Notes: generated from the sequence alone by a model not told the origin. DNA of 17,632 bases from CAYVBN01 sp964538565 (GCA_964538565.1 CAZIGW010000289.1:1-17632); one strand, 5' to 3'. Positions 1-7,448 are shown, counted from the first letter of the stretch. Numbers and translations are program-made.

Positions 1-15
1 CAATGCTGTGCTGGC

Positions 16-165
16 AAATTGAGATAAATGTACCACTTCGACAGAACGCGCGTAGATAAGTGTGTGTTGGACAAATTGATAAACGGGTTTAAATTGATAA
101 GACGTTATCTGGGGGATGGCTATCACCCGGAGTGCGGTAGCTAATGCAAAATATAAGATTGATAA
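16..165. repeat. Repeated AAATTGATAA-like words, possible regulator binding sites
   Basis: AAATTGATAA occurs exactly at 73-82 and 91-100, with start points 18 bp apart. AGATTGATAA is at 156-165, and a variant with two extra bases, AAATTGAGATAA, is at 16-27. The second exact copy runs into the inverted repeat GATAA-GACG-TTATC (96-109). Clustering of one 10-mer ahead of an operon fits a transcription factor site array. AT-rich DNA also produces such words by chance, so the functional reading is only an inference. Confidence 0.35.
67..95 (+). promoter_or_regulatory. Possible sigma-70-like promoter
   Basis: TTGGAC (67-72) and TAAATT (90-95) are separated by 17 bases, which is the usual spacing. 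The match to consensus is only partial in both boxes. The AAATTGATAA copies lie in the spacer and over the -10 box, so a protein bound there would be placed to control initiation. A second weak candidate is TTGATC (202-207) with CATAAA (226-231) at 18 bp, which would leave a leader of only about 15 nt before the 253 start. Neither can be confirmed by eye. Confidence 0.22.
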
Positions 166-252
166 ATACAAATTATGTGATGCCATCATGCGTTATTATT
201 GTTGATCTACATGTGCAGAGTCTGTCATAAAAATGTGTGATGCGCTCGTATA

Positions 253-2136
253 ATGTGCGGCATCAATGGCATATTCGGATATCGCGCGTTTTCCGACGAA
301 ATTCGGGCTGACGAGCTCGTTGCCGCACGCGAGGCGATGCGATCGCGTGGGCCCGACGGTAAGGGCGAGTGGTGGAGCGCGGACCGGCGCTGCGGCCTCG
401 GCCACCGTCGTCTGTCGGTCATCGATCTGTCGGGCCGCGCTGCACAACCGATGACCAGCGAAGACGGGCACTTCGTCATCGTCTTCAATGGTGAGATCTA
501 CAACTACCGGGCTCTCAAAGGCGAGCTGGAGGCGCAAGGCGTCCGGTTCCGGACGGGCTCCGACACGGAAGTGCTACTGCACCTCTTCGCACGCGAGGGC
601 GCTGCATTCGTCCCGCGCCTCAGGGGTATGTTCGCATTTGCGATATGGGACGAGCGCGGGCCCAGAATGCTTCTGGCGCGCGACACCTACGGCATCAAAC
701 CGCTCTACACCTCCGATGACGGCCGCGTGTTCCGCTTCGCATCGCAGGTCAAGGCCCTCGTCGCCGGCGGCGTTTCGCGCGAGCCGGACGCCGCCGGCTG
801 GGTCGGCTTTCATCTGTTCGGCAGCGTGCCGGAGCCGTTCACAATTTATCGTCATATCTGCGCTCTGCCGGCGGGGCATACGCAGTGGATCGACAGTGGT
901 GGCCCGCGGCCGCCGGTGCCGTTCGCCAGCATCGCGTCGGTGGTGGCGTCGGTGGCCGCCTCGCCGGTAGCGGTCGACGATTTGAACGCGCGGGTTCGCA
1001 CCGCCGTCCATGACAGCGTGCGCGCTCATCTGGTGGCGGACGTCGAGGTCGGACTGTTCCTGTCGGCCGGCGTCGATTCCGGCAGCCTTCTCGGGTTGAT
1101 GCGGGATGCCGGCCAGGCGCGGGTACGCGCGCTGACCGTAAGTTTCGACGCGTTCTCGGGCACCGGTGACGACGAAGCGCCGCTGGCGGCCGTGGTGGCG
1201 CACCATTACGGCGCCGAGCATTGCGTCCGGCGCGTCGGTCGCGTGGAATTCGAGCGAGATCTGCCGGCGATCCTCGCCGCGATGGATCAGCCCTCGATCG
1301 ACGGCGTCAACACCTGGTTCGTTGCCAAGGCAGCGCGGGAGGCAGGGTTGAAGGTGGCGCTGTCGGGGCTCGGCGGCGACGAACTCCTCGCCGGTTATCC
1401 GAGTTTCGCCGACCTCCCGCGCTGGCGTCGCCGCTGCAGCCTGCTGGCGCGTGTCCCTGGCCTCGGCGCCATGCTGCGACGGACGCTGTTGGCGTTGGCG
1501 CCCGGGTTGGCGCAGACGCATCCGAAAGCGCTCGGGCTGATCGAGCACGCGTCGAGCTGGGCCGGCGCCTATCTCGTCCGCCGTGGCATCTATCTGCCAC
1601 ATGAATTGCGCGAGCTCATGGATCCGGCCGTTGCCGCGGAAGGCCTGCACCGGCTCGCGCCGCTTGCGCGGCTGTCGGAAACGCTCATGCCCGACCCGGG
1701 CAGCGACATCGGCCGCGTCACCGTGCTCGAGTCCACGCATTACATGCGCAACCAGTTGCTGCGCGATGCCGACTGGGCCGGTATGGCGCATGGCATCGAG
1801 ATCCGCGTTCCGCTCGTCGACATGACAGTGTTGGACGCGATCGCGCCGTGCCTGCCGCGGCTTCGGCGCGGCGCCGGCAAGCTGGCGCTCGCCGCCGCCC
1901 CGAGCCGGCCGCTGCCCAAGGCAGTCATCGCCCGCGCCAAGACCGGCTTTGCTGTGCCGACTGGCGCCTGGTTGCGCAGTGCGCCAATGACATCTGCGCC
2001 GTACGAGCGTAAGGGCCTCGCGGCGCGGCGCTGGTCGCGGCGCATCAGCGACGCATTCGCGCTCGAACCCGGTTGCGGCCCGCCGTGGTCCGGCCCGCCG
2101 GCGACGCTGCGCGGGCCGGCGGGGCAGGCGGCATGA
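253..2136 (+). CDS. asnB: AsnB-type glutamine-dependent amidotransferase (asparagine synthetase family)
   Basis: A 627-residue class II glutamine amidotransferase with an asparagine synthase domain. The start is fixed by MCGI: Cys2 becomes the N-terminal nucleophile after Met removal. The glutaminase domain (about 1-210) shows RGPDG (32-36), GHRRLS (50-55), FNGEIYN (78-84) and TGSDTE (101-106). The synthetase domain (about 245-600) has the PP-loop as SAGVDSG (271-277) instead of the common SGGxDS, then SGLGGDEL (371-378) and MAHGIEIRVPLVD from 511. The last 50 or so residues are Gly/Pro/Arg-rich and not recognisable. Homologues in polysaccharide loci (for example WbpS of Pseudomonas O-antigen) are thought to amidate uronic acid sugars, so glycan amidation is likelier here than asparagine supply, by inference. 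No Shine-Dalgarno sequence precedes the ATG. It overlaps the permease by 4 bp. Confidence 0.9.
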   Translation: MCGINGIFGYRAFSDEIRADELVAAREAMRSRGPDGKGEWWSADRRCGLGHRRLSVIDLSGRAAQPMTSEDGHFVIVFNGEIYNYRALKGELEAQGVRFRTGSDTEVLLHLFAREGAAFVPRLRGMFAFAIWDERGPRMLLARDTYGIKPLYTSDDGRVFRFASQVKALVAGGVSREPDAAGWVGFHLFGSVPEPFTIYRHICALPAGHTQWIDSGGPRPPVPFASIASVVASVAASPVAVDDLNARVRTAVHDSVRAHLVADVEVGLFLSAGVDSGSLLGLMRDAGQARVRALTVSFDAFSGTGDDEAPLAAVVAHHYGAEHCVRRVGRVEFERDLPAILAAMDQPSIDGVNTWFVAKAAREAGLKVALSGLGGDELLAGYPSFADLPRWRRRCSLLARVPGLGAMLRRTLLALAPGLAQTHPKALGLIEHASSWAGAYLVRRGIYLPHELRELMDPAVAAEGLHRLAPLARLSETLMPDPGSDIGRVTVLESTHYMRNQLLRDADWAGMAHGIEIRVPLVDMTVLDAIAPCLPRLRRGAGKLALAAAPSRPLPKAVIARAKTGFAVPTGAWLRSAPMTSAPYERKGLAARRWSRRISDAFALEPGCGPPWSGPPATLRGPAGQAA

Positions 2137-3011
2137 CCGACGCGACAGCGTTGCGCCGACTCGGCGGTCAGGTGCGGGAGCCGGACGACGGTGACGTGCT
2201 CGTGCTCGAAGCCGGGCGGGCCGAGCGGCATTACTGGCGCGACCTCTGGCGCTATCGTGAGCTGTTCGCGATCCTGGCCTGGCGCGACATCAGCGTCAGG
2301 TACAAGCAGACCGTCTTCGGCGCCGCCTGGGCGGTGGTGCGGCCGTTCCTCACCATGGCCGTGTTCACGGTCGTATTCGGCCGCATCGCCAAGCTCGGCT
2401 CCGAGGGCGACGCACCGTATGCGCTGATGGTGTTCGCTGGCATGCTGCCCTGGTTTCTGGTGGCCACCATCCTGTCGGAAGGCTCGAACAGCCTGCTCGC
2501 CAATAGCGGTCTGATCGGCAAAGTGTATTTTCCGCGCATCATTGTGCCGGCCGCCTCGGCGGTGGTGTCGCTGGTCGACTTCGGCGTCAATATGGGCATG
2601 TTGGCGCTACTGATGGCCTGGTACGCGTTCGCGCCGAACTGGCACATCCTCGTCCTGCCGCTGTTCGTACTGCTAGCCATCGCTGCGAGCCTCGGGCCGG
2701 CGCTGCTGATCACCGCGCTAAACGTGAAGTATCGCGATTTCCGCTATATCGTGCCTTTCATCGTCCAGTTCGGCCTCTACGTCTCGCCAATCGGCTTCTC
2801 CAGCGGCGTCATTCCGGAGCGCTGGCGGCTGGTCTACAGCCTCAACCCGGTCGTCGGCATCGTCGATGGCTTCCGCTGGTGCATCCTCGGCGGCGCCTCG
2901 CAACTGTACGTGCCCGGCTTCTTCTTGAGCCTCGGCGTCATCGCCGCCCTGCTCTGGATTGGCGTCGCCTATTTTCGGCACACCGAGCGCAGCTTCGCGG
3001 ATCTGATCTGA
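2133..3011 (+). CDS. wzm: ABC-2 type polysaccharide export permease (Wzm-like)
   Basis: A 292-residue inner-membrane permease of the polysaccharide/polyol-phosphate exporter type. After a charged cytoplasmic N-terminus (1-60, including the RYRELFAILAWRDISVRYKQT region) come about six hydrophobic segments, near 62-85, 95-117, 143-165, 172-197, 203-224 and 262-283. NVKYRDFRYIVPF and SLNPVVGIVDGFRW are typical of this family. The ATG was chosen because it overlaps the asnB stop as ATGA and gives the normal family length. An open frame extends upstream to 2073, but that part is low-complexity and overlaps asnB. The stop shares one base with the ATPase start (TGATG at 3009-3013). With the next gene it should form a Wzm2-Wzt2 exporter that moves lipid-linked glycan to the periplasm. 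Confidence 0.93.
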   Translation: MTDATALRRLGGQVREPDDGDVLVLEAGRAERHYWRDLWRYRELFAILAWRDISVRYKQTVFGAAWAVVRPFLTMAVFTVVFGRIAKLGSEGDAPYALMVFAGMLPWFLVATILSEGSNSLLANSGLIGKVYFPRIIVPAASAVVSLVDFGVNMGMLALLMAWYAFAPNWHILVLPLFVLLAIAASLGPALLITALNVKYRDFRYIVPFIVQFGLYVSPIGFSSGVIPERWRLVYSLNPVVGIVDGFRWCILGGASQLYVPGFFLSLGVIAALLWIGVAYFRHTERSFADLI

Positions 3012-4270
3012 TGTCCGGTGCCGTCGCCATTCGCGCCGAACGGCTCGGCAAGAAATATGTCATCGGCGCCGAGGTCGAACGCGCCCGCTATCGCTCGTTA
3101 CGGGACAGTCTCGGGCAGGCGGCAGCGAAGAGCTGGCGGAGGGTCGCGGGTGCCATGCGGGGACAGGCGCTGCTCGATCACGGCACGACCGAGGAGTTCT
3201 GGGCGCTCAGGGATGTCGACTTCGAGGTCCGGCGCGGCGAGGTGCTCGGCATCATCGGCCGCAACGGCGCCGGCAAATCGACCCTGCTCAAGGTCTTGAG
3301 CCGGATCACCGAGCCGACCTGCGGTCGTGTCACCCTGAAGGGACGCGTCGCCAGCCTGCTCGAGGTCGGCACCGGCTTTCATCCCGAACTGACCGGTCGG
3401 GAAAACATCTTCCTCAACGGCGCCATACTCGGCATGACTCGCGGCGAGATCAGGCGCAAGTTCGAAGAGATCGTCGATTTCGCCGAGGTGGAGCGGTTCA
3501 TCGACACGCCGGTCAAGCGCTACTCATCGGGCATGTATGTACGGCTGGCGTTTGCGGTCGCCGCGCATCTCGAGCCGGAGATCCTCGTCGTCGACGAGGT
3601 GCTGGCGGTCGGTGACATCGAATTTCAAAGGAAGTGCGTCGGCAAGATGAGCGAGCTCTCCGCCGGACATGGCCGCACGGTGCTCTTCGTCAGCCACAAT
3701 CTGGCATCGGTCGAGTCGCTGTGCGACAGGGCGCTGCTTCTGGACAAGGGGCGGGCCGTGCTGGTGGGCGACGCGGCATCAGTGATCGCCGCCTATGCCC
3801 GGCAATGCGCCGAACCTGCGAGTGGGGACAAAGTCGGTTACGGACGCTACACGAGATTCTTTGTTGCGAGAGGCACCGACGGCGAGCCGCGCAGCAACTT
3901 CGCGATCGGCGACGACATCATTTTCGACATCGACCTCCACAGCACCACACGCGTTGCCCGGCCGCGCTACGGCATCGGCATCTGCAACCAGCGCGGCGAA
4001 CGTCTGCTGACCCTGCACACCGATATTCAACAGAACGCGCCGTGGGACTTCATCGGCGAAAAGCACGTGCGAGTCGTGTGGAAGAACGTGGCGCTCAACG
4101 CCGGCAGCTATTGGATCGAGACCGCGTTCTGGGACCATGCGGAGGAACTCGAAACATTGCGAAATTTCCGTGCGCTGCAAATCGTGCCCAGCGACGTCTA
4201 TGGAACGGGCGTGTTGCCCGACCTGAGGTCTCAAGGATGCTTCGTCCCGGACGCGTCGTGGCAGCTTTAG
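3011..4270 (+). CDS. wzt: Polysaccharide export ATPase with C-terminal substrate-recognition-like domain (Wzt-like)
   Basis: A 419-residue ABC ATPase. Its nucleotide-binding domain shows Walker A GRNGAGKST (83-91), a GTGFHPELTGREN stretch (120-132) typical of polysaccharide exporters, signature YSSGM (171-175), Walker B ILVVDEVLAV (191-200) and the H-loop His229. Beyond about residue 255 there is an extra region of roughly 160 residues rich in short hydrophobic/aromatic strands. It resembles the Wzt C-terminal beta-sandwich. In E. coli O8/O9a that domain binds the modified non-reducing end of the O-antigen before export, so a similar role is plausible here and would fit the neighbouring methyl- and sulfotransferases. 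The ATG at 3011 overlaps the permease stop by one base. A longer frame from 2879 is rejected because it lies within the permease gene. Confidence 0.93.
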   Translation: MSGAVAIRAERLGKKYVIGAEVERARYRSLRDSLGQAAAKSWRRVAGAMRGQALLDHGTTEEFWALRDVDFEVRRGEVLGIIGRNGAGKSTLLKVLSRITEPTCGRVTLKGRVASLLEVGTGFHPELTGRENIFLNGAILGMTRGEIRRKFEEIVDFAEVERFIDTPVKRYSSGMYVRLAFAVAAHLEPEILVVDEVLAVGDIEFQRKCVGKMSELSAGHGRTVLFVSHNLASVESLCDRALLLDKGRAVLVGDAASVIAAYARQCAEPASGDKVGYGRYTRFFVARGTDGEPRSNFAIGDDIIFDIDLHSTTRVARPRYGIGICNQRGERLLTLHTDIQQNAPWDFIGEKHVRVVWKNVALNAGSYWIETAFWDHAEELETLRNFRALQIVPSDVYGTGVLPDLRSQGCFVPDASWQL

Positions 4271-4289
4271 GCGGGGTCGTGTCATAGCG

Positions 4290-4886
4290 GTGACGTTGTT
4301 GACCCGCGCGAAGGCCGCCTTGCGGTCACTGCATCCGCGGTACGACGATCAGGAACGGGACGAGTTCTTGCGGCTGTTTCCGCGCGGCGGCGTTTGCGCG
4401 GAGATCGGTGTCTGGAAGGGTGATTTTTCGGCGACCATTTTGCAGATCAAGCGGCCGAGTGAACTCCATCTCGTCGATCCGTGGTTGTTCCGGCCGGAGT
4501 TCCCGCGCCGTTGGTATGGCGGCGCGGCGGCGCGCAGCCAGGCCGACATGGACGCAATCGCCGCCAACGTGGCGGCGCGCTTTCGCGGCAATCCGGCCGT
4601 GCACCTCCATCGCACCGGCTCGCTCGCGTTCTGGCGTTCGGCCGGGCAGGGGTTCGACTGGACCTATATCGACGGCGACCATTCGTTCGATGCGGTTCAT
4701 GCCGATCTCGAACTGGCCTGGCGCGCGACCAAGCCTCTCGGCTACGTCTGCGGCGACGACTATTACGACTCCGCCGCCGACGGTTTCGGCGTGAAGAAGG
4801 CCGTGACGATGTTCGCGGCGTGTGCCGGCGTGCGGCCGACGATCTGGAAATCGCAGTTCATTCTGCAGAAGCCGCAGTCACCATGA
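4290..4886 (+). CDS. Class I SAM-dependent methyltransferase
   Basis: A 198-residue protein with a Rossmann-like methyltransferase core. Motif I is VCAEIGVWKGDFSATIL (about 35-51), the following acidic strand is LHLVDPW (60-66), and the DGDHSFDAV and CGDDYYD segments (about 128-136 and 154-160) match the Methyltransf_24-like group that has an Asp-His metal or substrate site. The start is GTG at 4290, 19 nt after the wzt stop. No better ATG exists in frame, and the Shine-Dalgarno sequence is weak (GCGGGG about 13 nt upstream). The 3' end overlaps the sulfotransferase start as ATGA, so the two are probably co-translated. It likely methylates a sugar or another substituent of the glycan, but the acceptor cannot be read from the sequence. 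Confidence 0.8.
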   Translation: MTLLTRAKAALRSLHPRYDDQERDEFLRLFPRGGVCAEIGVWKGDFSATILQIKRPSELHLVDPWLFRPEFPRRWYGGAAARSQADMDAIAANVAARFRGNPAVHLHRTGSLAFWRSAGQGFDWTYIDGDHSFDAVHADLELAWRATKPLGYVCGDDYYDSAADGFGVKKAVTMFAACAGVRPTIWKSQFILQKPQSP

Positions 4887-5878
4887 TTGTCGCTGCACCC
4901 GCGCAACTGCATGGCTATGCGATTTCGCGGATCATGCAGCACTACCCGCGTCTCGATCCGCACCAGGTCGAGCAATGGCTGCACCACGGCTCGTTCGCCA
5001 GTCCCGAACGACGCTTCTTCTATATGGCGGTCCCGAAGGCGGCCTGCACCGCATTCAAGCTGGTGTTGCGGAGCATCGGCGGTTCGCCGGCGATGCGCGA
5101 TTTCAGCATCTGGGAGACGCGCCGCGACATGTTCGTCCACGACCGGGCCAACGTGCCATTTCCGCCGATCACGACCTTGCCGGAGAGCGTCCAGCGCGAT
5201 CTCTTGGAATCCCGCGACGTGCTTCGCTTCACGGTCGTGCGAAACCCTCATGCGCGACTGCTGTCGGCGTGGCGCGGCAAGGTGTTTCTGTGCGAGCCTG
5301 GCGCCGACGTCGTCTACCGCGTCGTGCGCGGCGAGCGCCCCGGGATCGACGGCAAGCAGCCGGTGCGCTTCGAAGAATTCGTTCAGTGTCTCGAGACGCA
5401 ACCAGACCGGGTCCGCAACGGTCACTGGGAGAAGCAGGTGCACTTGGCGTTTCCGGCGGCGATTGACTACGGCCATGTCGGCCGCTGCGAGCGGCTGCCG
5501 GAGACGGCCGACGTCGTCGGCCGACACCTCGGTTATGCCGGGCCGGTCCCGCTGCCGCATGTCAACGAATCGGCATTGCAGCCGCCGGCGCCGTATTCGG
5601 CAGAGCTGGCGGCGCGTGTGCACACGCTGTTCGCCGAGGACTTCTCGGCATTCGGTTACGACCCCGCCGATTGGCCGGCGGACGGCGACCAGGGTGACTG
5701 GGACGCCTGGCTTACGAACCATCGCCGCATCGTCGACGCTCTGATCGAGCGCAATCTGGTGATCGGCCACCTGTATCGGGAGCGCGAGCGGCTGACCTCT
5801 GACATGGCCGCGACCTATCATTGGTCTCTGGCCCGCCTCAGGAACAAGGTGTTCAAAATGGCGCAACGTCCTCGCTGA
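4883..5878 (+). CDS. Carbohydrate sulfotransferase family 2 (PAPS-dependent)
   Basis: A 331-residue protein of the sulfotransferase family 2 / HNK-1-like type. The 5'-phosphosulfate binding loop is PKAACTAFK (51-59). The 3'-phosphate site is VVRNPHARLLSAW (118-130). A PLPHVNES stretch near residue 230 matches the conserved LPHVN region of carbohydrate sulfotransferases. There is no signal peptide or transmembrane segment, so it should act in the cytoplasm, moving sulfate from PAPS to a sugar hydroxyl of the growing glycan. The ATG at 4883 overlaps the upstream methyltransferase stop as ATGA. An open frame reaches back to 4481 but only as a shadow of that gene. The family call is firm; the substrate is unknown. 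The stop codon lies inside the hairpin at 5875-5895. Confidence 0.87.
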   Translation: MIVAAPAQLHGYAISRIMQHYPRLDPHQVEQWLHHGSFASPERRFFYMAVPKAACTAFKLVLRSIGGSPAMRDFSIWETRRDMFVHDRANVPFPPITTLPESVQRDLLESRDVLRFTVVRNPHARLLSAWRGKVFLCEPGADVVYRVVRGERPGIDGKQPVRFEEFVQCLETQPDRVRNGHWEKQVHLAFPAAIDYGHVGRCERLPETADVVGRHLGYAGPVPLPHVNESALQPPAPYSAELAARVHTLFAEDFSAFGYDPADWPADGDQGDWDAWLTNHRRIVDALIERNLVIGHLYRERERLTSDMAATYHWSLARLRNKVFKMAQRPR

Positions 5879-5895
5879 CGGCCGCAGGCCGTCAG
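5875..5895 (+). other. Perfect 9-bp intergenic hairpin
   Basis: CTGACGGCC (5875-5883) and GGCCGTCAG (5887-5895) pair perfectly around a GCA loop. The stem contains the sulfotransferase stop codon (TGA, 5876-5878) and ends only 5 nt before the next ATG at 5901. No T-run follows, so an ordinary intrinsic terminator is unlikely. The stem covers the place where a Shine-Dalgarno sequence for the next gene would sit. A role in translation coupling, attenuation or mRNA processing is possible, by inference. Confidence 0.6.
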
Positions 5896-5900
5896 TCCAA

Positions 5901-7448
5901 ATGACGAAGATGCGGATACAGGCTGATCCGACCGTGACGGTGGCGATTCCGTGCTACGGGCAAGAGCCTTTCCTGTTCGAGTGCCTGAATTCGCTCGTCG
6001 CACAAACAATGTCGGCGTGGGAGGCGATCGTGGTGGACGATTGCTCGCCGCGCGGCACCGCCGCTCGAATTGTCGAGCAGTACGACGATCCGCGTATTCG
6101 ATATATTCGACACCCGGTCAACCGCGGCTTGGCGGCGAGCCGAAATACGGCGATCGCCGCGGGCAAGGCGCCCTACGTGCTGTGCCTCGACGCCGACGAC
6201 TTTCTCGACCCGACCTATCTCGCGACGATGCTGCCGCTCGTACGCGATGGCGCGGATTGCGCGTATCCGGATTTCCGGCAGGTCGGCAGCGACAATGGCG
6301 TCATGGACTACGGCGTGCACACGTCCGAGGGACTGACCAACGTGCAGTGGATTCCCGGTCCCGGGACGCTCATGCGCCGCTCGGTCTGGGAGAGAGTCGG
6401 CGGCTATTGCGAAGCCGATGAACTGCGCAGCGGCAACGAGGATTGGGAATTCTGGATCGGCGCCGCCAGCGAACGCCTTTCCGCCACTCACGTGGCGCAG
6501 CCTCTGTATTTCTACCGTCGCCACGGCGGCACGATGTCGATGTCGTCGTTGGCGCGGGACGATTGGCGGACGCGCGAATTCATCGTCGCGCGGCGGTCTT
6601 CCTATTTCAGCGAACAGCGCCGCCGGAAAGCATTTCTGCTCGGCGGATTGATGCGGAGCCTGCGTGCGCAGATTGCCGCACGCAATGTGCCGGCCGCGAC
6701 AGCGCTTCTGATGAAGGTGGCGCGCCTCGACCCCTCCCTCGCGGCGTACGAGGCCGGTGCGCTGACCCGTCGGGCGCTCGGCCGCGGCTACCGGGTGGCG
6801 CGCTCGGTCGGCGGTTCTGTGCCGGACGAGCGGCCCGCGCCGGACCGCGTCGCGCGGCAGGAGCCGCGCGACTGGGACAAGGTCGCGCAAGCGACGCACG
6901 AACGGTACGGTCACCTGTCGCACGACTTCGCCGTGCTGGAGCAGGTGATCGGGCGCAGCGGCGCGCGTTCGGTGCTGGAAATCGGTGCCGGCAGCGGCCG
7001 CCTCGTTCCGGTCTATCTGCACAGCGACATGGCCTCGATCAGGCTGCAGGACATATCGAGCCGCGCGCTCGAGCTATGCCGACAGCGCTTCGCCTACCAG
7101 CGGCAGATCGCCTATAGCGTTGGCCCGCTCGATGCCTTCGTGCCGCAGAAGCCCTCCGATCTCGTCGTCTCGAACAGGGTGCTGCAGCACGTCGTTGACG
7201 ATGCGGAGGCCGTGACGATCCTGGCGCGTCTGACGCGGCAGAGCCGCTGGTTCTATCTCAACGAGACGCAGCCGGACGACGCGACGGCCGACGCCGATCC
7301 GAGCCTACGGGCGCGCGATTACGCGCCGATATTCGCGCGGCTGGGATTCCGGCAGGAAGCGACCGGGACGCTGCGTGACGAGCGCGGTGCCCGGCAGGTC
7401 TGGCAGCTATTCGTGAATGCCGCCGACCGCGGCACCGGCAGGCCGTGA
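5901..7448 (+). CDS. Fusion protein: family 2 glycosyltransferase plus SAM methyltransferase
   Basis: A 515-residue two-domain protein. Residues 11-225 form a GT-A family 2 glycosyltransferase: VTVAIPCYGQ at the N-terminus, VVDDCSP (44-50), metal-binding LDADD (96-100), SGNEDWEFW (177-185) with the likely catalytic acidic residues, and FYRRHGG (204-210). An alpha-helical, Arg-rich linker runs to about 320. Residues 325-505 are a class I methyltransferase: VLEIGAGSG (358-366, motif I), the LQDIS acidic strand (382-386), and VVSNRVLQHVVDD (422-434). The two domains are in one uninterrupted frame, so this is a genuine fusion and not a frameshift join. It probably adds a sugar and methylates the product or its neighbour. 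Met4 at 5910 is an alternative start. No clear Shine-Dalgarno sequence is free, because the hairpin occupies that position. Confidence 0.87.
   Translation: MTKMRIQADPTVTVAIPCYGQEPFLFECLNSLVAQTMSAWEAIVVDDCSPRGTAARIVEQYDDPRIRYIRHPVNRGLAASRNTAIAAGKAPYVLCLDADDFLDPTYLATMLPLVRDGADCAYPDFRQVGSDNGVMDYGVHTSEGLTNVQWIPGPGTLMRRSVWERVGGYCEADELRSGNEDWEFWIGAASERLSATHVAQPLYFYRRHGGTMSMSSLARDDWRTREFIVARRSSYFSEQRRRKAFLLGGLMRSLRAQIAARNVPAATALLMKVARLDPSLAAYEAGALTRRALGRGYRVARSVGGSVPDERPAPDRVARQEPRDWDKVAQATHERYGHLSHDFAVLEQVIGRSGARSVLEIGAGSGRLVPVYLHSDMASIRLQDISSRALELCRQRFAYQRQIAYSVGPLDAFVPQKPSDLVVSNRVLQHVVDDAEAVTILARLTRQSRWFYLNETQPDDATADADPSLRARDYAPIFARLGFRQEATGTLRDERGARQVWQLFVNAADRGTGRP

Larger units (their letters stand above)
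1..252. other. AT-rich non-coding leader upstream of the operon
   Basis: No credible gene is visible here on either strand. The composition is clearly AT-rich, in sharp contrast to the GC-rich coding DNA that begins at 253. The stretch holds repeated AAATTGATAA words (annotated separately), a perfect GATAA/TTATC inverted repeat at 96-109, an imperfect hairpin at 111-128 (GGGGGAT against ATCACCC), and the 8-mer TGTGATGC twice (176-183 and 236-243). It most likely carries the promoter and regulatory sites of the operon. No tRNA, transposase or clear Shine-Dalgarno sequence is visible. It could also be the edge of a horizontally acquired block, because only 252 bases can be seen. Confidence 0.75.

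Noticed and set aside
249..254. Perfect TATAAT that overlaps the first ATG
   Set aside because: As a -10 box it has no suitable -35 about 17 bp upstream (226-231 reads CATAAA), and transcription would start inside the coding region.
574..1791. Long antisense open frame (405 codons) opposite the AsnB gene
   Set aside because: Its product is low in recognisable motifs and Arg/Ala/His-rich, as expected for the reverse of GC-rich coding DNA; the + strand frame has clear catalytic motifs.
4763..5866. Antisense open frame (367 codons) opposite the sulfotransferase
   Set aside because: It mirrors the + strand gene that has the PAPS-binding motifs; no domain is visible in the antisense product.
5875..5895. 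Intrinsic terminator at the 9-bp hairpin
   Set aside because: No T-run follows the stem, and the next gene starts 5 nt later in the same direction.
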